From Sipunculus nudus (lineage: Eukaryota; Annelida; Sipuncula; Golfingiida; Sipunculidae), in contig CM049315.1 in NCBI GenBank assembly GCA_026874595.1, positions 3,094,664 through 3,158,663 on the forward strand: 64,000 nucleotides of DNA, in the 5' to 3' direction. The first letter of the stretch is position 1, and each line of letters starts with the position of its first letter. This document shows, piece after piece, positions 12,101-24,666 of this stretch. The position numbers were made by a program, and so were the translations under genes. The notes under the pieces were generated by a model. That model saw nothing but the letters and a program-made list of their open reading frames with translations, was not told the DNA's origin and searched no databases.

Positions 12101-15100
12101 AAAAAGAGTGAAACAGAGTTATTTGCATCATTGTCAGGAAATCCTCAAAAAAAAGTGGCTCTTTTAAAACAAGGCCTACAGGCCTAATGCGAAACCTGTG
12201 CACTGGGAAATACATCAGGTATAATGCTTCAATGCTGGACCATCACTTCTCATGTATGAACAATGCAAGTACTAAACATTTTGAATAAGAAACAATTACA
12301 TAAACATCACGGCTGAAATTCTGGCATGGATGCACACAACACAAAAATGATTGTAGCTGGCCCCAGCCATATTTCTGTGAAATATTGAACAATTTAGCTT
12401 GACTGTTTCGGAGGAGAAGATTTTTAAAGGTTTTATAGCTTTTTCTCTATAAAATCTAAGTAAATGCAGAATTTTCAGATGGCTTATTTTTTGCATGAAA
12501 TTTCATGATGCTAGCTCCAGTTGTCTTTGAAATAGTATGGGTTAACATACAGACAACAGACCCTGTCACACCATTGCATTAGCTCACAGGTTCGCTAAAA
12601 ATTACTACAGATGCATATTGAATTCAAAATTATAATACAGATACATCTCACTGATGGCAAAATCTGGAATTAAGTTGAGTATGGATACCAATTATTTATA
12701 ATCCATGCACAGCCATCTTTATATACCCACAGAGAGCTGTATACCTGTGATTGTAAACATTGCCTGGCATGAGGAATATCCAAAATCATAAATCTACATT
12801 TTTTAAAAGCTTTTAAAAAACATTCTTGTCAATTTTAACCATAGATAACCTGAAATCTAAATGTCTATAGAGGCATGATGCAACAGATGCTGATAAACTG
12901 GTGCCAGGCTAAATGTATCTGCTTCACACAGCTAACATATATGGTAAAATGACTCAATGCAATCTTTATAATTCAGCCAAAATTCATTCTTTGGAACCAT
13001 AAAAGACAATTATTATAAGAATTATTCAGGGGATTATTCTTGTAAAATATTTTACAAAAATTGGCCTCAGTGGCATCAGTCAAAAAAAGTTTTACAGGTT
13101 TATATATATACTTATATATATATTTACTCATATGGGAAAATACAGCAAAATGGCTAAGTTAAGCGTCCTATAAATCAGCCAAACATCACTGAACCAAAAC
13201 CAATTGAACAAACTTGAATTATCAACATCTAAGGAAAATTTAAAAGTGAGATTTCAGAATTTGGCCCAGTGGTTTTTGAGAAGAAGATCTTTGAATCCAC
13301 TGAGCTTAAATGGGCTGTTACAGCATATGATTAAATTCAGCTTCCCATAACTCAGCCAAAAGTCACTGAACTGAGACTATTTGAACAAACTTCAAAAAGC
13401 ACTACCCTAGGATCATTTCTGTGCGATATTAAACAATTTGGCCATATGATTTCAGAGAAGAAGTTTTTTGTAGCCGTCAGTATGATACAGGCACTGATGA
13501 CCCCCCTACAATACAAAAAGGCCAATGCAGGTGGCGCCACCTATACCTCAATTTCAGATATGACTCATGTGACCAACATTGGCATAAAATTTGTTGATGA
13601 TAGCTCCAGCTGTTTCTGAGATTGTAATTTTAGTAGGCTTTTTTGGACAGATGACTAAGTTCAACTTCTGTAACTTGGCCAAAAAGCATCAAACTTAAAC
13701 CATTCGAACAAACTTGAGAAAGATTGTTCCAGGAAACATTTGTGTGAAATATTGGACAATTTGGCTGAACAGTTTCGAAGAAGAAGATTTTTAAAGCTTT
13801 TTTTGCTTTTTCCCTATCAAATCTTAGAAAATGCAGTAAGCCAAAAAATAAGCAAAATCTGATAAAGTTTTTTATATGACTAATTTTTTTGCATAAAATT
13901 TTGTGATGCTAACCCTTGCCGTTTTCAAGATAGTATGGGTTAACGTACAGACTATGGATGCCAGATGCCGGACGACAGACGACAGACGCTGGAAGACGCC
14001 ACACCATGGCATAAGCTCACAGGTTCACTAAAAAGAGTGATTTGGCAGGCCTGCCTATATTAATATGTGACCTACCTGAATATGTAAATTATAAAATATG
14101 TGTGTTCTATATTAATATGTGCTGCAGTATACCACTGTACTGGGCTGGCGTGATGTAAAAATACTTGACATGGTAGTTTAAAACTTGAATAAATGCTACA
14201 GTTTATGACCAATTGTGTTCCAATTCCAGATTGTTAAAGATTTAGTAGTTATGTGTACAAGCTGTGAAAATTAATTTAACTGTGCTCATAGGAAAAAGAA
14301 TTGCCATGGTCAAAGTTGGGCAAATTACAAAATTCTGATCTAAAGATTTAGTAGTTATGTGTACAAGCTGTGAAAATTAATTTAACTGTGCTCATAGGAA
14401 AAAGAATTGCCATGGTCAAAGTTGGGCAAATTACAAAATTCTTATCTAATATCTTTTAAACTATTAAAACTAAATTAAATATATTTATATCTTTAAACTA
14501 GATGTGTCGGAACGACACGAATGCCCCCGCCTGGGGCAAATTTTTTGTAAAAAATATTTAAGTTCAGGAGGTGTCATATGGTCAAAAGTAGGTCAACAAG
14601 GGCAAAATGCAAACTCGATCTGTAATGGGTGATTATCAAGCAACACACCAAAAATCAGGCCAGTATCTGCAGGCATTGTGAAAAAAGTCCATGCGTGCAT
14701 TTTCATAAAAATTTCTGTCTTTCATGAAATTTTCTATGTTCAGGATCTGTCATATGGTCAAAAATAAGTCAACTGGGACGAAACGTGAACTTGATCTGTA
14801 AGTGGTCATTATGCGCCAACAGACCAAACATTAGGTTAGTATCTGTAAGCATTGCATTGCAAAACTAGAATATTAGCAAAAGCTGATAATCAGTTATAAA
14901 TTTAAATTGGAGAGGTATGTCCCATGTTTCATAACTATCCACCAAATGCTTCCTGAGAAATAAGCTCCTAAGTTTTTTTTCTATACTAAGCTCTGTGACC
15001 TTGAAAAGTAGGTCAAGATCACCCATCTTTGAACTTGACCAACATTTTTTAAATATCATGCATTAGTACTGAAGAAATTAAGTTCCTGTGTTGAATACCT

Positions 15101-18100
15101 TTGGCAATATCCTGCACAAAAGGCCAAAATTGAAAAATCTGATAAAAATTCATTAAAAATCAGAAATTGTAGGTGGTGCCACCAAAATTGTGCGGCACTC
15201 ACAGACCATCATTCCAAATGATCATAGTAAGTTTTGTGAAAATCCACACGTTTGTTACTGAGATATAAGCTTCTGAGTATTTTTGTATAATCAGCTCTAA
15301 AACAAAGAAAAATAGGTCAAGGTCACCCATCTTTGCACTCGACCAAGATATTGTTGATATACATCTTCACTGATGAAATAAAATTCCAACGGTGAATCCT
15401 TTTAGAGATATCCCCCCACAGGGCCAAAATTGAAAAATCCGATAAAAATTTATTAAAAAGTCAGAAATTGCAGGTGGTGCCACCAAAATTGTGCAGCACG
15501 TACAGACCATCAGTCCCAATGATCATAGTAAGTTTTGTGAAAATCCACACAATGGTTCCTGAGATATAAGCTTCTGAGTATTTTTTTATAATCAGCTCTA
15601 AAATGTTGAAAAATGGGTCAAGGTCACCCATCTTCGAACCTGACTGAGATTTTATCGATATACATTGTCACTGATGAAATAAAATTCCAACCATGAATAC
15701 TTTTAGAGAAATCCTGCTCACAAGGTAAAAGTTAACAGACGCGGATGGACTGACGTCAAACGGACAGACAGACAGACGGACAGACTGACGGACAGACGGA
15801 TGGCAAGACGGACGGACAGACGGACGGACAGCTTAAGTGACGACAATAGCCCATCAGCCTTAGAGCTGAGGGCTAAAAACGGCTGTACATGTACATTTGT
15901 CATGAAAATTTATATTTTTCATGCAAATTTCTATGTTAAGGAGCCGTAAAACAATCAAAAGTAGGTCAACCGTGACGAAATGGGAACTCGATCTGTAACT
16001 GGTCATTATCTGTCCACACACCAAAAATCAGGCCAATATCTGCAGGCAGTGCGAAAAAAGTCTGTACATGTGTATCTGTCATGAAAATTTCCATTTTCCA
16101 TGAAATTTTCTAAGTTAAGGAGCCGTTAAATGGTCAAAAGTAGGTCAACCGGGACGAAACGCGAACTCATTCTATATCTGGTCATTATCTACCTACACAC
16201 CAAAAATCAGGCCAATATCTGCAGGCACTGTGAAAAAAAGTCGGTACATGTGTATTTGTCTATTTTTCATGAAATTTTCTAAGTTTAGGAGCTGTAAAAC
16301 GGTCAAAAGTAAGTCAACCGGGACGAAATGCGAACTCGATCTGTAACTGGTCATTATCTGCAAACACACCAAAAATCAGGCCAAAATCTGCAGGCATTGC
16401 GTAAAAAATCCAAACATGTGTATTTGTTATGAAAATTTCTATTTTTCATGAAATTTTCAAAGTTTAGGAGCTGTAAAACGGTCAAAAGTAGGTCAACCAG
16501 AACAAAACGCGAACTCGATCTGTAACTGGTCATTCTCTGCCCACACACCAAAAATCAGGCCAAAATCTGAAGGCATTGCAAAAAAAAGTCCGTACATGTG
16601 GATTTGTCATGAAAATTTCTATTTTTCATGAAATTTTCAAAGTTTAGGAGCTGTAAAACAGTAAAAAGTAGGTCAACCTGGATGAAACGCGAACTCAGTC
16701 TGTAACTGGTCATTATCTGTCCACACACCAAAAATCAGGCCAATATCTGCAGGCACTGCGAAAAAAAGTCTGTACAACTGTTTGATTTCGGAATGACGGA
16801 ATGACGGAAGGACGGACATGGGTAAAACTATATGCCCCGGCCACTTGTGGCGGGGGCATAAAAAAGACAAGTAGGTAAATATGTTTCCTGATTTTTTTAC
16901 ATTTTGGGTCTGTAACTTCCAAAACTTACGTAATACTAACCAAAATTCTGGCAAGTACTTAGGAAATCTTCTGAGGACCATATATGCCAAATTTCAACAA
17001 AACAACACCTGTGGTTTTCAGAGAAGGCCTTATCAGAACTTAGGAACATCTAGCTCTATGTCAAATTTTGGAAATGTAGTTTGGTTTCAAAACATTCCTA
17101 GTTAATGGACATCTGGCTGACATGAAGGTTGAAAAAGGACCATGACTGTAGCTCAGAGGACTCATAAGCCCCATTTTCACACGTTTTTCTGGAGCGCTCT
17201 ACATCATTTAGTGCGCGCCAAGTCCCCCAAATGCGCCAGATTTCTAGGATTTTAGGTCTTGAGCGCACTACATTTTGACCACCTGTTTGAGTCAGTTCTA
17301 CATTCTGGCGCGGCCTACATTTGTGCTTCGAAAGTGTGTAAACAGAAATGGAGGGCGCTATCTATACAGCACCCTTCAGAAAGACTGGCTGTCATGTGAC
17401 TAGGATTTAGCCATACGCCCAAGGGGGAATCCAATCTGGACCGCTTTAGATTGCAGTATTTATCTGAGTGTAAATACAATGCAGATTTTAGGCCAGGCCA
17501 AGTGCAATGCGGTCTAGCTTGACAGGGTAGCCCTCTACATGGTCACTTGGTCTGGCACAGTGTGAACGCAAGTTAAAATGTAGCCCGCTCCACATTTTTC
17601 TGGACCAGTCTAGTGTAAATAGAGCTAATGTCAGCAGACACCTTACAGATGAGTGATCCATGGGGCAAACAAAATTTATACAGAAACTGAAAAGCTCAAA
17701 ACCATTTATCAAGCAAGGTATATCACACGTCAGTATATAAAGAAAAGCCTGTAATGGTGAGATTTAAAGGTGTTAAAGGTATTGCAAAGGCCAGTACACA
17801 TCAAAATTTTTTTCATTTTTAAAGAAAATGTAGAATTCAAATATAGAGTACTGGTACACCTCTCTCATAACGAGTGATAACCAAATGTATCCCCACTTAT
17901 GTCACACAAAGGAATACGTTACACTATAGACTCTGGAACCAAAATTACAGATTGTGCAATAGTTTCTTTCTTCTGTTAAATTCTCAGATTGATAGAAAAT
18001 ATATGAAATTCTACCAACTTGCTTGAACTATACAAACATCTAACACTTCTTGAAATGTTTAATCCATTTTCAATGAATTTATTAATAAAAACTTTACATT

Positions 18101-21100
18101 AATAATACAAAGGACTTGGTTCCATTTCATTAAAAAGATTTTGATCCATGAAAAATAGGAGTGGCAATACTGTAAAACAAGCATTTTGTTTGTGTAACAT
18201 GGCCTAAAGTATCCTTTGTTTACAAGACTGTATGCTAGCCCTGTGTAAAGACGTTACCTCAGACAGTCTGTCCACGTACAAGCTCGGCCACATGATCTGA
18301 CAAATATTCTCCACATTCTTCTGCTTGGGTGCATCTTAAAAGAATGTTCAGTAAAATGTCTAAATAACATATTATTAAGTCTTTTGTGTGAGTGGATACA
18401 GATTTGATCATAAATGAAAGTCATTGTCATATTTTTTTTTAAGTTTAACAGTTAGGTATCTCAAGTTTCTCAGTGAATACAATATACAAGTCGTTTCTTA
18501 GTATGTAAACAGGTAAGTAACTGCATACTGCTTTGTTAATACAGTCAATGAACATAAAACAAATATAACTCATGCAAATTACATTGAAACAAGAGGATTT
18601 GAAACACTAGATAAGACTCTTTGTTGCTAAAGAGCCTTTTTATGCACTGGATATAGTTTTTTAAGTAGCTCCTCTCAAGTGTTAAGTAAATAACAAGGCA
18701 TGGATCAGAGTTACACACCCACATTCAAGTGTTAAGTAAATAACAAGGCATGGATCAGAGTTACATACCCACATCAAGTGTTAAGTAAATAACAAGGCAT
18801 GGATCAGAGTTACATACCCACATTCAAGTGTTAAGTAAATAACAAGGCATGGATCAGAGTTACATACCCACATTCAAGTGTTAAGTATATAACAAGGCAT
18901 GGATCAGAGTTACACACCTACATTCAAGTGTTAAGTAAATAACAAAGCATGGATCAGAGTTACATACCCAAATTCCCCAGGTCATGTCTGTGAGCTGATG
19001 TATCGATCTTTCCTTGTAGCATCTGGTTATAGATATCTTAAAAAAAGTCATCAACAAACATCTGGTTATAGATATCTAAAAATACAGTCATCAACAAACA
19101 TCTGGTTATAGATATCTAAAAATACAGTCATCAACAAACATCTGGTTATAGATATCTAAAAATACAGTCATCAACAAACATCTGGTTATAGATATCTAAA
19201 AATACAGTCATCAACAAACATCTGGCTATAGATATCTAAAAATACAGTCATCAACAAATTATTCAACATGAATGATGAATGCATAATTTAAATACTGCAG
19301 TCCTTTTAAATCAGAGCTCTACTGGTTAAGAACTTGCTCACAACTTAAATTCTGTTTTGCTCAAAAATGGCTTCAATTCAAAATCATTTTCTCTTGTTGT
19401 TCTCCTTCATTCACCTCAGATTTAAATAATTTAGGTAAAGCTGAAATTAATAACCATTTACCTGTTTTACCTTTTGAAAAATAAATAACTGGCTGATTTA
19501 TTTTGTCACGGTAAGTTTCATTTTGATTATTGTCATAGTAATGAATATGTTAACCTGAGTATAAGTAACAGTTAACAAATACTCCAGTCCCATGTGTGTT
19601 CTTTGTTTTATTAGTTATTATTTATCTTTAATAATTAACCTGTTGTAACCATGACAACTTACCTGCATACTTCTCTATTTCATCCTTTGAAATCAAGTTT
19701 TCAACCACCTGCAAAAAATATCAAATGAAATGAGTCTTTGTAATGATTAAGTTTGATATTTTGATATCTAAGATATCAGTCCATATTCACCAGGGCTAGA
19801 CATTAACTTTTTCCATCTTTGCCAAGTCATTGATAATGTTGACATGCCAAAATGTGTTTTTCACCTGCCACAAAAAATAACTTGAAATTTAGATATAATG
19901 AACTTGGCACCCTCATTACAATCATTGGCCTTCCCACCAACTTATGCTCATAAATTTCTGAAGATGTTTTACCTCAAAGAAGGGTTTATTAGAAATTATT
20001 TGCTTCTTTTTAATTCTGTACTCACACATTTATCAGAAGGAAACCAGTACCATACCTTTACAGAGAATTTGAATGATTTCTTTATCATATGGAAAATCTG
20101 TCAATTTTTATTTTAGCTAATCTGAATAGAGTACACAGTCAAGTCCAATGATCAAATGCAAATTAAATTATCATTTTTATCATTATTACCATTATGTTAT
20201 TATAAGAGTTTCTGATTGTGTTATACCAATTTTCCCCCACACAAACTATTAACCTTTGCAACACAGACTGGTTCTTGAGTACCAAAGCAAATGGATGTCT
20301 CCCCCCCCCCCCTGATAAAAAGGTACTTACAAAGGGTTCAGATGAAAATATTTAAAGTTCAAGTTCTTGATTTTCATCAAACTGATAATGAATATGGTAT
20401 ATTATATTCAACCTATTTATTTCATATTCTAAATTTTTAATAATTTTTTTTATCAATAATGAATTTAATAAATGAAAATAAATAAAAATTTTTCTTTTAT
20501 ATATCATCTACAGTGTCTGAACCTATGGTGATTACAAAAATGTGATTTACACAACTCAAAAAATACATCACTATGGAAGATGAAAGAGTGAATGGGGTTA
20601 ATCACTTGTAATATCAAACATCAAAATGTAAAAAATCAACAATCCTGAGATACATAAATTGAACATCTTTTGTTTTGTTACACAATGTGCTATCAACTGT
20701 ATGACATTAACAGTTGAAGAAACTATTAGTACAAGTTCACTGTCAACCTCGGAACAGTTGAATATTATTTTTTTTATTGATACATCACATTAAACAACAT
20801 ATGGACAGTACCAGTAATGAACATGTGAAACAATGTATACACATATACAAACACACTGCAAAAAAAATGATACAATGACAATGCACAGAAACAAATCCAG
20901 TAAGGCGATACCTATTCAGTTAAGAGACATTCTTATGTAGAGGCTTGGTTATGGGCTATGATAGTTTGTTACAGGCTATGATAGTTTGTTACCAGGTAAC
21001 TTATCTTATATTTTTCAGGGAATATAAATCAAATATTGACACTATAATGACAAATGCAAACTTATGTACTAAAACATAAAAAAAAACAATTTTTTGCATA

Positions 21101-24100
21101 TTCAACAACAATAATATCTGTATCTAGAAACACAAAACATATATTTAAACAATGGATATATCTCAATGTCAAATTGTATAAACAAAAATATTTTTATGAT
21201 ATAAGTGGGCTCCACGTCTTATAATATACAGATATAATTCCATTTCTTTAGGCAATGATTCTTTCAATGTTGTATATCTGTTCCATATAGTTTATAATTG
21301 ATGAAGTTTGGCATAATATTTTACACACACATACACACTTATTTATATATATATATCTTTTAGCTGGTAAAATAAGTGTATCTAACACAGAATCATTTGT
21401 GTTGTTGAAGATAATAGAGGTTTTACTGAAGCAGTTTTCAGCTAGAAGTATCTTTTGGCTATCAGCCAGTTTACCTGTCTTCTAAACACTTCAATAAAAG
21501 CTAGAGTTTTTTAGCAATTGCTCTTAAATTTAGGATTATCTTTTATAATCTTATGATTGCATGATGTGAAAATTAAATGTACATTGCTCACCATAAAAAT
21601 GTGCCATGGCTAAAGTTGTTCAAATTTTAAGGTAATAATTTTACATTTATGCTAATTACTTGAAAAATTTACAAAAGTTTGATCTAATTTCTGGTATACA
21701 ATTAAAATTAAATTAAATATAGTTATATTGTTGAAATAGGCTCTCTAGCTTTAACAATTATCAAGTTAAGTGAGTAAAATTTTCCCTGAATTTTGACAAA
21801 GTGCATTGTGATCGGGAACATAACTTAAACAATTTATGAGATACAGACCTAATTTCTTGCATGTACATGGGTTATATATGGAGAGACAATTATTCAAATT
21901 ATGAACAAAACAACACCTGTGGTTTTTATGGTGTACAGTCCTGAGGAGTAACAATAGGTTTTAAATGGAAAACAGAGGTTTTTTCATATTTTGAAGGAAC
22001 AAAGTTGTAGGGTAACACAGTTTTCGGTTTGGTAGGAGATCTTGGGGACATCTAACTGTATATAGATTTTTTTATTCATATGTCCAACATTTTAAACACA
22101 TGACTTGTTAATGTATAGACTAATTATGTAATTGATGGGAGATTATTTACCAAGTAGCCATTTTGTGTAAAAAAATTTTTCCATTCTTCAGTAGGCTGGG
22201 TTTTCAGCCAGTCATCCAAACTCCTGGAGTCATCCCACTCCACTGATGATGTAGGCTTGAACCCAGCACCTGAAACAGAACCATAAATATCATACCATCT
22301 CTATTGAGCACAAACTTTTTGGTGCTGATGTTGGTTTTGTTATAAGCCTCCTGTAGGATTTGGTGCTGGTACCAGCCTCCTCCTGTAGGATTAGGTGCTG
22401 GTACCAGTCTCCTCCTGCAGGATTTGGTTTGGTGCTTGTGTCAGCCACTTCCTGCAGGATTTGGTTTGGTGCTGGTACCAGCCTCCTCCTGTAGGATTAG
22501 GTGCTAGTACCAGCCTCCTACTGCAGGATTTGGTTTGGTGCTTGTGCCAGCCTCCTCCTGCAGGATTTCGTTTGGTGTTGGTACCAGCCTCCTCCTGCAA
22601 GATTTGGTTGGTGCTGGTACCACCCTCTTCCTGCGAGATTTGGTTTGGTGCTGGTGCCAGCCTCCTCCTGTAGGATTTGGTTTGGTGTTGGTACCAGCCT
22701 CCTCTTGTAGGATTTGGTTTGGTGCTGGTACCAGCCTCCTTTTGCAGGATTTGGTTTGGTGCTGGTACCAGCCTCCTTTTGCAGGATTTGGTTTGGTATT
22801 GGTACCAGCCTCCTTCTGAAGGATTTGGTTTGGTGTTGGTACCAGTCTCCTCTTGTAGGATTTGGTTTGGTGCTGGTACCAGCCTCCTCTTGCAGGATCT
22901 GTTTTTGTATTGGTATCAGCCTCCTCCTGTAGGATTTGGTTTGGTATTGGTACCAGTCTCCTCCTGAAGGATTTGGTTTGGTGTTGGTACCAGCCTCCTC
23001 ATACAGGATTTGGTTTGGTATTGGTACCAGCCTCCTCTTCCAGGATTTGGTTTGGTGCTGGTACCAGCCTCCTCCTGTAGGATTTGGTGTTGGTACCAGC
23101 CTCCTCTTGCAGGGTTTGGTTTGGTGTTGGTACCAGCTTCCTCTTCCAGGATTTGGTTTGGTGTTGGTACCAGCCTTCTCTTCCAGGATTTGGTTTGGTA
23201 TTGGTACCAGCCTCCTCTTGTAGGATTTGGTTTGGTGCTGGTACCAGCCTCCTCTTGCAGGATTTGGTTTGGTGCTGGTACCAGCCTCCTCTTGCAGGAT
23301 ATGTTTTTGTATTGGTACCAGCCTCCTCCTGAAGGATTTGGTTTGGTGTTGGTACCAGCCTCCTCATACAGGATTTGGTTTGGTATTGGTACCAGCCTCC
23401 TCTTCCAGGATTTGGTTTTGTGCTGGTACCAGCTTCCTCTTCCAGGATTTGGTTTTGTGTTGGTACCAGCCTCCTCTTGCAGGATTTGGTTTGGTATTGG
23501 TACCAGCCTCTTCCTGCAGGATTTGGTTTGGTATTGGTACCAGCCTCCTCTTGCAGGATTTGGTTTGGTGTTGGTACCAGCCTCCTCTTCCAGGATTTGG
23601 TTTGGTGTTGGTACCAGCCTCCTCCTGTAGGAATTGGTTTGGTATTGGTACAAGCCTCTTCCTGCAGGATTTGGTTTGGTATTGGTACCAGCCTCCTCAT
23701 ACAGGATTAGGTTTGGTGTTGGTACCAGCCTCCTCATGCAGGATTCGGTTGGGTGTTGGTACCAGCTTCCTCTTCCAGGATTTGGTTTGGTATTGGTACC
23801 AGCCTCCTTTTGCAGGATTTGGTTTGGTGTTGGTACCAGCCTCCTCCTGTAGGATTTGGTGGTGGTGTTTGTACCAGCCTCCTCATGCAGGATTTCGTTT
23901 TGTGTTGGTACCAGCCTCCTCCTGCAAGATTTGGTTTAGTTCTGGTACCAGCCATCTCCTGCAAGATTTTGTTTGGTGCTGGTATCAGCCTCTTCCTGGA
24001 AGATTTGGTTTGGTACTGGTACCAGCCTCTTCCTGCAGGATTTGGTTTGGTATTGGTACCAGCCTCCTCATACAGGATTTGGTTAGGTATAGGTACCAGC

Positions 24101-24584
24101 CTCCTCTTGAAAGAATTGGTTTGGTGTTGGTACCAGCCTCCTCCTGTAGGATTCTGTGTTGGTGTTGGTACCAGCCTCCTCTTCCATGATTTGGTTTGGT
24201 GTTGGTACCAGCCTCCTCTCCAAGGATTTGGTTTGGTGCTCGTACAGGCCTCCTCCTGTAGGATTTGGTGTTGGTATTGGTACCAGCCTCCTCTTGCAGA
24301 ATTTGGTTTGGTATTGGTACCAGCCTCCTCCTTCAGGATTTGTTTTTTTGTTGGTACCAGTCTCTTGCTGTAAGATTTGCTTTGGTGTTGGTACCACCCT
24401 CCTCCTGTATGTTTGGTGCTGGTACCAGACTCCTTGAAACTTTCCACCTTCATACACAGCATTTCTAAGATTAAACAGGGGCGTAGCCAGAGGGGGGCCG
24501 CAGGGGGCCATTCTCCCCTCCCCCCCCACCCCCTGGTTGCATACGGCACTCACCATCCTTTTTGGAATATCACTTCATTTTATA

Positions 24585-24666
<82 letters not shown>

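Larger units (their letters stand above)
10325..14053. mobile_element. TIR transposon, non-autonomous, carrying two nested elements
   Basis: Ends are CAAGCCTGCCAAA and TTTGGCAGGCCTG, a 13-bp inverted pair with one mismatch. Each end is flanked by a direct CCTAT (10320-10324 and 14054-14058). Removing the element rejoins the tandem array. Inside lie a family A2 element (10671-12075) and family B sequence (about 12169-14034), leaving roughly 460 bp of the original element. No transposase is seen. Confidence 0.7.

Noticed and set aside
18675-19258. CRISPR-like regularly repeated units
   Set aside because: Units are contiguous with no unique spacers, and the genome is eukaryotic; these are minisatellites.
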